A stretch of DNA of 64,000 bases. Origin: Vicugna pacos. Its lineage: Eukaryota > Chordata > Mammalia > Artiodactyla > Camelidae. How positions within the stretch are numbered: the stretch's first letter is position 1; each line of letters begins with the position of its first letter. The stretch spans positions 11,479,136 to 11,543,135 of the forward strand of contig NC_133014.1 of NCBI RefSeq assembly GCF_048564905.1, in the 5' to 3' direction. Of the stretch, positions 57,011-64,000 are shown piece by piece. The notes beneath the pieces are model-generated. The model made no database searches, had not been told where the DNA came from, and was given only the letters and a program-made list of their open reading frames with translations. A program made the position numbers and the translations under genes.

Positions 57011-57640
57011 TCATTCTGGACCTAAAGTTTCCACATTCTGAGTCTTCCTTCAGCTGGATGTTTGACTTTGGGCAAGTTACTTAACATACCAGCCCAAAAT
57101 TCATCAAAGAGTAATGCTTTTGGAAAACACAGAAATGGAGAAATCTGAGTCAAAGGAGAAAAGATAACTACAAAGATCCTTAGTTTTCTAAATAACTATG
57201 AAGGGATTTTTATGTCAGTTTAAGAAAGTAGGGTGGTTAAAAAAAAATCAAGATTAAGGTGAGACTATGAGCCTTTGTCTGAATGATATACAGCTAACAA
57301 TCTCAGCTGATCAGAGCTCTTTTTCTTTGAAATTACTGGGAATTTTTCCTTCAAATTTAAAACTCTTCCCTGGAGAAAGAAAGCCTTTTGCATCCAGAAA
57401 TGCACTGAGTAATACATGCTGTCTGAGAGGTCCTAATTTAGTTTTTTTAATAATTAATTAATTATAAAACCGCTTCTGTGGGAGATGCACACACAGAGAC
57501 ACACAATCGGGTTTAAAATTTTTCTGTATGTTACTCATTTGTTGAAATGAGCCTAGAGACCCCGGGTGGAGGTGCCCAGGTGGAGAGGAGCACCTGGCAG
57601 GGCGGAGCACCTGGCAGGGCGGAGCTCAGTGAGCAGCCGC
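57011..57640. other. Intergenic, with a short tandem repeat at about 57,586-57,620
   Basis: Two adjacent copies of GAGCACCTGGCAGGGCG lie just 3' of the IGKV7-like relic. The rest is unclassified. Confidence 0.45.
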
Positions 57641-57647
57641 CTGGGGA

Positions 57648-57675
57648 GGTGCTGGCTGAGACCTGGAGCTCTGTA
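57648..57675 (-). other. Defective V-RSS of the IGKV7-like relic
   Basis: On the minus strand: heptamer TACAGAG (57,675-57,669), which loses the key CAC start, then 12 nt, and GCCAGCACC in the nonamer place (five of nine consensus bases). Confidence 0.75.
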
Positions 57676-58250
57676 GGAGGATCCTCTTTACTGTGCTGGC
57701 AGAAATCCTCTTCAGCATCATCAGCCTCCACGGGATGGATTGTGAGGGTGAAATCAGTCCCAGAACCACTGCCGCGGAATCTGGCTGGGACTCCAGGTGC
57801 TCGACGGGTTGCTGCACAGATCAGGAGTTTGGGAGGCTGTCCTGGCTTCTGTTTACACCAGTTAACAAGGATAATAATGCCCAAAATACCACTGACTCTC
57901 CGACTGGCCCTGCAGGATATGGTGGCCAACTCTCCTGGAGATGCGATCACAGAGGCTAGAAAACGGGTCAGTACAATGTTCCCCGTGGAGCCTGGGATCA
58001 TAAACAATAAACATTAAACCTAGCAGATGTACTGAGGTCACCTCAATGTAGACCTATTGCATTGGTGACACTTGTAATCATTGTCAAGAGTAGAACAGTA
58101 TGAGTAGCTTCAAACATACAAATGCTTCAATTCCAGACCAAGAACCCAAAGACATAGAGAGCCTGGCAACCCCATGAGTGTGTCCAACATTTCACCATAT
58201 TTCCCTCTCTCCTCAAGTCCAGAGCAGCATGATCCACAGCAGGGGGAGCC
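57676..58250 (-). pseudogene. IGKV7-like (mouse Igkv3-like) V segment, open V exon but defective leader and RSS
   Basis: The V exon complement(57,676-57,991) is open. It has the leader tail [22 protein letters not shown], Cys23 in TISCRAS, a long CDR1, [48 protein letters not shown] and [12 protein letters not shown], the PVEADD motif, the PPKLLI core and the EDPP end are typical of mouse Igkv3 and human IGKV7. Departures are Arg for Gln in TQ, Cys for Tyr beside the FR2 Trp, and Cys before the CDR2. A leader relic at complement(about 58,212-58,248) reads LPLLWIMLLW, then Thr and a TGA stop, and then GAGAGA where GT should start. The heptamer is TACAGAG and the nonamer is unrecognisable. It is a pseudogene by leader and RSS. 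Confidence 0.82.
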
Positions 58251-59834
58251 CCAGACCTCTGAGAGCTGAGCTGGAAGCTACTCCTCAGGGACCCTGACAA
58301 GAGGTCTTTAAGGACTCCGTGAGCAGTCTGGGGCATGGTCTAGTGGCGAATCGGCTCAGAATAGCGTGGGTTAGTCCTCAAGGGGACACGTGCTCTTATT
58401 ACACCCAGCGGGACTTGAGGTCACCAAAATTTTCCAAGTGCAGCTCAAGCATGTCCCAAGGGATTTTTGTAAACCGTTTGTTGAAGCTTCACTTTCTAGT
58501 CTGCCTTAAAATGCCATGTGGGGGCGGGTCCTCGGGCTGCCCAACCTGAGGATGTAACTTGTTTCAGGAACACCATTGAACCCTGAAATTGAAATTTCAC
58601 ATAATGACAAATTATAATGCATTTAAAGTTGTGATCATTATTTAAACAAGAAAACAGTGAAATTATAACAGAGTGAAATAGGGTGGCCTGTTTCGATGGG
58701 GAAGGGAAGTTGGCTACAATGAATAACCTTTAAACCAAGTCCTGAAATACCATCAAAACCAGAAAGAATTAGGAAGCTGAGCATGGACACATGATGAAGG
58801 CTGAGACCTAAGCTATCAGTGAACCTGTCTTAGTCTGGAAAAGACAGAGACTCTCCATCAGCTCAGTCCAGAAAACTAATGTTGTGCCCCCCGTGACTCC
58901 CTCCCAGGCTGAGGAGTCATGCCTATTCAGAGTGAAGAACAACCAGTCCCACTCAGCCACCTTTCTGATCACTGGGGGTTACAGCGGAGAAGCCCCATGT
59001 TCTCCCGCAGCAAGATCTGATGCCCCAAAGACACTGGGAGTGGTGGTATAAATGATATTAGATTGATTTTAGACTATAAAGTGAGTAGAAAGATTGATAT
59101 ATAAAAATTACTCCTGGAAGTTTCAGAGTACAAGATTCCAACTGAGAAGGTCACCTAGTAATGTATTCTACTTAATGTACTTATGGACAAATACATACAA
59201 TAGCATTTTTAGAATTTTGAAAACCATTTCAGTCCAGGAAAATTGCCTTATTGTTACATGTAAAAGAGCAGCTGATGGATATATTGCCATATAATTTATT
59301 TAATTCTACATAATATTATTTTTACTCAACAAGCAAAATCCTTGACAAGGTCTCTAAAGTAAATCATCATCGTCAACCCTGAGGACACCACAAGAGCTAG
59401 CAGCTACTCAGGCTGGAATCGTGAAAACTGGGTTCTTTCTCCCTGAGACTTCCCAGTCAGGAGTCTTCTGGCCTCCAGTTCTGCCTTTTCAGAGGCCATC
59501 GCTGATCAGAGAAGCAGGAGGAAGGGAGCATCAAAGCAGGAGGAACTTGACAAGTACAAGACAGGTAGATGTCCTCAGTCATCTTTCAGCTTTCTTGTCC
59601 CTGCACAAAATGTCAGTTATTGTGAAGTAATCATTTGTCATCCTGCCCTCGCATGGTAGGATCTAGGTGTTCAGGCTATGAATACCAAGCAAAGGACTCA
59701 AGACTTCCCACGTGGGTCAGGTCCTAGCTCTCATGGGGTCTTTTTTTGTGGTTCCTGCAGAAGATAGCAGGCTACATGAACCCCACAAGAAAATGAGAGA
59801 CATTCACTTGAAAAATACTGGACTCTTCCCTTCT
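58251..59834. other. Intergenic, no gene recognised
   Basis: About 1.6 kb, AT-rich towards the right. No V motif or named repeat recognised. Confidence 0.35.
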
Positions 59835-59892
59835 ACCAGAAACTAATACAGTATTGTAACTCAAATATACTTCAGTTTAAAAAAAAAAAGAA
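59835..59892 (+). mobile_element. Very short L1 3' tail
   Basis: 'agaaactaatacagtattgt' followed by 'aactcaaatatacttcag' and an A-run matches the last bases of an L1 3' UTR. It resembles the tail at about 63,055-63,095. Confidence 0.6.
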
Positions 59893-59959
59893 TTTTGGAT
59901 GTGAAATCTGAAGGGAGAAAACAGAAATGGCCACCATCCCCCATGTATTCATCTATATA

Positions 59960-60715
59960 AAAAAAAAAGTAGGAACTGAGTTACATATAGGCCTCAAAAC
60001 CTAGAAGAAATGGATAAATTTCTAGAAATGTACACTCTCCCAAAACTGAATCAGGAAGAAATAGAAAATATGAAGAGACTCATTACCAGTAATGAAATTG
60101 AATCAGTAATTAAAAAAAAAAACCTTCCAACAAACAAAAGTCCAAGACTAGATGGCTTCAAAGGTGAATTTTTGGAACATTTAGAGGAGAGTTAACACCT
60201 ATCCTTCTCAAACTATTCCAAAAAATTGCAGAGGAAGGACATTTCCAAACTCAATCAACAAGGCCATTATTACCTTGATACCAAAATCAGATAAAGACAC
60301 TACAAAAAAAGAAAATTGCACAGGCCAATATTTCTGATGAACATAAATGCAAAAATCCTCAACATTCACTTATGACAAGAACCCAACAAAGTGGATGCAG
60401 AGGAAATAAACCTCAATACAATAAAAGTCATATATGACAAGCAAGAGCTACCATCATACTCAACAGTAAAAAGCTAAAAGCTTTTTCCTCTAAGATCAGG
60501 AACAAGACATGGATGCCCACTATCACCGCTTTTATTCACATAGTATTGGAAATCCTAGCTACAGCAGTCAGACAAGAAAAAGAAGTTAAAGGTGTCCAAA
60601 TTAGAAAGGAAGAAGGAAAACTGTCGCTATTTGCAGATAATGTGGTACTACATATAGAAAACGCTAAAGATTATAAAGCAAAAATTTATTTATTAGTGTC
60701 ATCATGCACAGGGAA
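59960..60715 (+). mobile_element. L1 ORF2 reverse transcriptase fragment
   Basis: Forward L1 ORF2 piece. It reads LITSNEIESVIKKKNLPTNK, then SPRLDGFKGEFLE, and later LSLFADNVVLHIENAKD. In active L1 the catalytic motif is FADD; here it is FADN. Frame shifts separate the parts. It lies immediately outside IGKV4 duplicon copy 2. Confidence 0.85.
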
Positions 60716-60823
60716 GAGAGTTTATCCATCAGTGCATGAGCACCCTGGCCTTTCTTCTCAGAATGCAATTGAAGCCATGATTGTCTCAGTTTTATAAATC
60801 TATCTGTATGACCAACACAATTT

Positions 60824-61760
60824 ATCTTTTGTTTGTTTGTTTTTACTGAAGTATAATTGATTTACAAAACTGTGTTAGTTTCAGGTGTACAGCATAGTGA
60901 TTCAGTTACATATATTTTTTCAGGTCCTTTTCCACTATAGGTTATTACAAGATACTGAACATAGTCTCCTGTGCTATAAAATAAATCCTTGTTGTTTATC
61001 TATGTTATACTTATTACTGTGTATCTATTAATCTCATGCTCCTAATTTATCACCTCCCCTTTCCCCTTTGGTAACCATAACTTTGTTTTCTATGTCTGTG
61101 AGTCTGTTTCTGTTTTGTAAATAAATTCACTTGTGTTATTTTTAGATTCCACATATAAGTGATATGATATAATATTTGTCTTTCTCTGTCTGACTGACTT
61201 CCCTTAGTATGATTATCTCTAGGTCTATCCATGTTGCTGCAAATGGCAATATTGCATTCTTTTTTATGACTGAGTAATATTCCATTGTGTATATATTCCA
61301 CATTTCTTTATCTAGTCATCTGTTGGTGGACATTTAGGTTGCTTCCATGTCTTGGCTATTGTAAATAGTGCTGCTATGAGCACTGAAGTGTATGTATTTT
61401 TCTAAATTAAAGTTTTCATCTTTTCTGGATATATGTTCAGGCATGGGATTGCTGGATCATACAGTAGCTCCATTTTTAGTTTTCTAAGGAAACTTCATAC
61501 TGTTCTCTGTAGTGGCTGTACCAAATTACATTCCCACCAACAGTGCAGGAAGCTTCCCTTATCTGCACACCTTCTCCAGCAGATACCACCTCTGTATTAC
61601 TCCACTCTACCAGCTGAGCTATCAAGAGTGCGTCCAGCAGTTATTATTTGCAGAGTTTTTGACAATGGCTATTCTGACTGGTGTGCGGTGATACCTCATT
61701 GTAGTTTTGATTTGCATTTCTGATAATTAGCGATACCGAGCATTTTTTCATGTGCCTGCT
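60824..61760 (-). mobile_element. L1 LINE 3' end with perfect 19-bp target duplication
   Basis: Reverse-oriented, 5'-truncated L1. The 19-bp TGTATGACCAACACAATTT occurs at 60,805-60,823 and again at 61,761-61,779. The inserted part runs from the T-rich 3' end through the 3' UTR into the ORF2 tail. It contains a 50-nt foreign piece (61,583-61,632). The empty site is seen in IGKV4 duplicon copy 1 near 50,430-50,470. Confidence 0.93.
61583..61632 (-). mobile_element. tRNA-half-like insertion inside the L1
   Basis: On the minus strand it contains GATAGCTCAGCTGGTAGAG, the D-arm and box A of a tRNA. With its flanks (CTCTT before, TGGAG after) it resembles the 5' half of tRNA-Tyr. It interrupts the L1 text 'aaataataa-tgctggagaa'. 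An 8-bp repeat TCCAGCAG is present on both sides (61,575-61,582 and 61,633-61,640). No 3' half, box B or poly-A is seen. Confidence 0.65.
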
Positions 61761-62031
61761 TGTATGACCAACACAATTTCAAGTGATGCAAAATAAGCTG
61801 AACAATGCAGACAAGGGTCCATGACATCATAACACAGACTTCATAGAAAGACTCCCTAGTGCAAGAGACGCAGAACAGACGAATCCACTTAATCTTCCTT
61901 GGAGATCTGCACATTTTCCCACGTTTCGGCCAGGAGGAACAGCCCCTCGTACAGCTAAGGACAAAATAAGGTGAACAGGAAGGAAGCAGCTGGTGCAGTA
62001 AATACTCACTGACCCGTGGCCCCGGGGAGGA

Positions 62032-62059
62032 GGTTTTTGTTCGAGGCTGAATCACTGTG
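62032..62059 (-). other. V-RSS (12-spacer) of the IGKV4-like gene (copy 2)
   Basis: On the minus strand: heptamer CACAGTG (62,059-62,053), 12-nt spacer identical to copy 1, and nonamer ACAAAAACC (62,040-62,032). Both are perfect. Confidence 0.93.
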
Positions 62060-62609
62060 AGTGGAGCACTATAACCCTGCTGGCAGTAATACACTGCCAC
62101 GTCTTCAGGCTGGAAGCTGCTGATGGTAAGAGTGAAATCTGTTGTGGACCCACTGCTGCTGAATCGATCAGGGACCCCCGATTCTCGGGTGGATGCCCAG
62201 TAGATGAGCAGCCTAGGAGACTGTCCAGGTCTCTGCTGGTACCAAGCTAAGTAGTTTTTCTGGTTGGAGCTGTATAACACACTCTGGCTGGACTTACAAT
62301 TGATGGTGACCTTCTCTCCTGCAGACGCAGTCACGGAGCTGGGAGACTGGGTCATCACGATGTCCCCAGAGACACCTGCAATCATAACAGACAGTGACCA
62401 TACATTGCATCATTAATATATTGAAATATACATCTTAAATATGTAGGTTTTCTTACTTATCTAAAGTAATGAGACAGTTTTAGATGAAATGCTATATTTA
62501 TTCTGCATGTAAAAATCATTTTCCAATTTCATAAAGGTATTTCTCCTCTAAACCTCTCACCTGAGACCCAGAGCATCAGGAAGGTGAGGAGGCGTGTCTG
62601 TGGCCCCAT
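62060..62609 (-). CDS. IGKV4: Immunoglobulin kappa variable gene, IGKV4-like, minus strand, apparently functional
   Basis: Paralogue of the gene at 50.6-51.2 kb. Exon 1 complement(62,561-62,609) encodes [16 protein letters not shown]. Exon 2 complement(62,060-62,375) gives GVSG and mature [18 protein letters not shown], Cys23 in TINCKSSQ, and the IGKV4 CDR1 [12 protein letters not shown], which is closer to the human type than copy 1. [18 protein letters not shown] follows, with CDR2 WASTRES exactly as in human IGKV4-1. FR3 is [19 protein letters not shown], where Ser replaces the first Gly of the GSGS turn, then VYYC and QQGYSAPL. There are no stops; splice sites and RSS are intact. By its CDRs this copy looks like the conserved orthologue, and copy 1 the more drifted one. 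That is an inference. Confidence 0.93.
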
Positions 62610-62659
62610 CTTGCTGCTGCTCACCTGTCTGGTGCACTCAGGCCGCGTCTCCAGGAAGC

Positions 62660-62720
62660 CCCATTAATAAGAGCTCTGAGCAGCCAGCCTAGGACCACTG
62701 TTGTCTATGCAAAGCATCAG
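62660..62720 (-). promoter_or_regulatory. Promoter of the IGKV4-like gene (copy 2)
   Basis: On the minus strand the octamer variant CTTTGCAT (62,714-62,707) and a TTATTAA element near 62,670-62,664, as in copy 1. Confidence 0.75.
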
Positions 62721-62854
62721 AGTATGAAACCAAAAGTGCCCGTGCAGTCAGGCGTGAAGGCAAAAAAATGGAAAGGAGACAAAAGTATCATTATCTTAGG
62801 AAATGTGATTTCATGACTACAAGAAATCGACTTAAAACTATAATTTAAATATTA

Positions 62855-63440
62855 GTGAAATAGGGAATTAGAGTAAAATAGGTGAGCAAAAATTTCCAGC
62901 TACAAAACAAATGAATCACGGGGTTGAAATGCACAGCATAGAGAATATAGTCAATAATAATGTGGTATCTTTGTATGGCAACAGAGTAAAACTAGACTTG
63001 TCCTAGTCATTGTTTAGTGATGTATAGAAATACTGAATTACTCTATTGTACACCAGGAACTAACATAGTACTGTAGGTCAATTATACTTCAAAAAGGAAA
63101 CAAACAAGCTCTTAGAAATAGAGATCAGATCTGTGGTTCCCAGAGGCAGAGAGTGGATGAAATGGTCAAAAAACACAGACTTCCAGTTACAAGTACTAGG
63201 GATGTAATGTACAACATGACTAATATCATTACCACTTCAGTGTATTATATGTGAACATTGCGAAGCGAATAAATCCTAGGAATTTTATTACAAGGAAAAT
63301 TTTTTTAATGTTGCATGTATATGAGATGATGAGTGTTCGCTAAACTTACTGTGGTAATCAAGTCAAATCGTTACGCTGTACACCTTGAACTTACCCAGGG
63401 CTCTGCGTGAATTATATCACAATAAAGCTTCAAGAAAAAA
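62855..63440 (+). mobile_element. Two adjacent L1 3' UTR tails
   Basis: The first tail ends at about 63,095 ('aggaactaacatagtactgt', 'caattatacttcaaaaa'). The second runs from about 63,100 ('gatcagatctgtggttccca') to 63,435 ('ttatatcacaataaagcttc' and an A-run). Both are forward and 5'-truncated. They interrupt IGKV4 duplicon copy 2; copy 1 has no such sequence near 51,395-51,410. Confidence 0.75.
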
Positions 63441-64000
63441 AATCATAACTTTCAATACAGTCCAGCAAGTTTTCAAATCGTAAAATATTCTTAGCATCCA
63501 CTCTTTTCTTTCAGACCAGATGCAGTCAACATGAACACGTAAGTTTACTCTCACAATGGGACGTAGCTTGTATTTTGAGCATGTGATTTCAGAACCTAAT
63601 GGAAACATATAAATATGGTGTAAAAACGTGGAATATATTTACGCCACCAAACAGAATGAGGATATAGTGCACAGATTTCTATCTCTATCTCAGACTCTCT
63701 TTTGAATTTTAAATTAAGTATTAGAAGTTCCTCTTGTACAGCGCTTAGACATCTCAATATACTCAAAAGCAAACCTCCCCTATTTCCCGCAACACAAATG
63801 CTCTCTCAGAAAGTGAGGCGCTAGGTCTTTGTGAATCAGCCTGGTCGCTGCTGTTTTGGTCACCCAGTCTCTCGGATTGCGTGCCCAGTCCTCCCCAAAG
63901 TAGCTCTGTCACTAACAGACCTACGGTGTAACAGCACCTCCTGGCGGTAGTTGGTGAAAAAGCTTCAGTTCCTGAGGTCTGCTAAAGCAGTTCGTCGTCA

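Larger units (their letters stand above)
60735..64000 (-). repeat. IGKV4 duplicon, copy 2 (with two L1 insertions)
   Basis: Paralogue of 50,340-51,900, continuing to the window edge. Copy 2 is longer because of L1 sequence at 60,824-61,760 (3' side of the gene) and about 62,855-63,440 (5' side). At both points copy 1 reads straight through. Confidence 0.85.

Noticed and set aside
1-64000. Search for J-kappa segments, the kappa constant exon, kappa enhancers and a kappa-deleting element
   Set aside because: No FGxGTK-type J codons with a 23-spacer RSS and no constant-domain motifs were seen on either strand. The window is V-only.
1-64000. CRISPR arrays, bacterial operons or phage-like regions
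   Set aside because: The sequence is clearly mammalian (interrupted V genes, L1, MIR, SINE). Repeats seen are interspersed or segmental, not regularly spaced.

Overview
This window is a piece of a mammalian immunoglobulin kappa variable (IGKV) locus. It holds germline V segments, V pseudogenes and interspersed repeats. I see no J segment, no constant exon and no unrelated protein gene. The host is probably a camelid. The single tRNA-derived SINE at about 52.22-52.36 kb has the box A, box B and tail layout I associate with the camelid Vic-1 family. The many 5'-truncated L1 tails, the MIR and the L2 copies are ordinary for a placental mammal. The species call is an inference.

Layout, left to right. 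A IGKV2 gene lies at 0.2-1.0 kb (+) and a IGKV1 gene at 6.8-7.3 kb (+). A IGKV6-like relic lies at 13.0-13.2 kb. A duplicated block with a stray V framework-3 relic (block A) spans 13.8-16.0 kb. A second IGKV2, nearly identical to the first, lies at 18.0-18.8 kb. Block B lies at 24.2-26.3 kb and a third, more diverged IGKV2 at 27.5-28.2 kb. An IGKV3-like pseudogene at 31.2-31.7 kb is followed by a divergent V gene at 33.0-33.9 kb. A IGKV1 at 37.6-38.1 kb, an IGKV6-like segment with a ruined leader at 40.8-41.4 kb, a sister IGKV3-like pseudogene at 42.3-42.6 kb, an unassigned V gene at 45.5-46.1 kb, block C and a IGKV2 relic (47.9-49.5 kb) complete the forward-strand part.

From 50 kb the orientation becomes mixed. 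A IGKV4-like gene at 50.6-51.2 kb is on the minus strand. A IGKV1 at 53.8-54.3 kb is on the plus strand. Two relics (55.2-55.5 kb and an IGKV7/mouse-Igkv3-like copy at 57.7-58.25 kb) and a second IGKV4-like gene (62.1-62.6 kb) are on the minus strand. In human the inverted IGKV4-1 lies next to the J cluster, so the right end of this window may be the J-proximal side; this is an inference by synteny.

Each intact gene has the standard layout: an octamer promoter, a 49-55 nt leader exon, a short phase-1 intron, a V exon of about 300 nt with the Cys-Trp-Cys framework, and a 12-spacer recombination signal (RSS). The genes act as alternative donors for V-to-J joining in developing B cells, not as an operon. 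At least five families of segmental duplication account for most of the window. L1 insertions present in one copy and absent in its sister give a relative order of events. I found no unknown system. The points worth a second look are lesions that separate neighbouring, otherwise intact genes: a shifted splice donor, a lost initiator, an altered octamer and altered RSSs. There is also a promoter with a reversed octamer and a tRNA-half-like insertion inside an L1.
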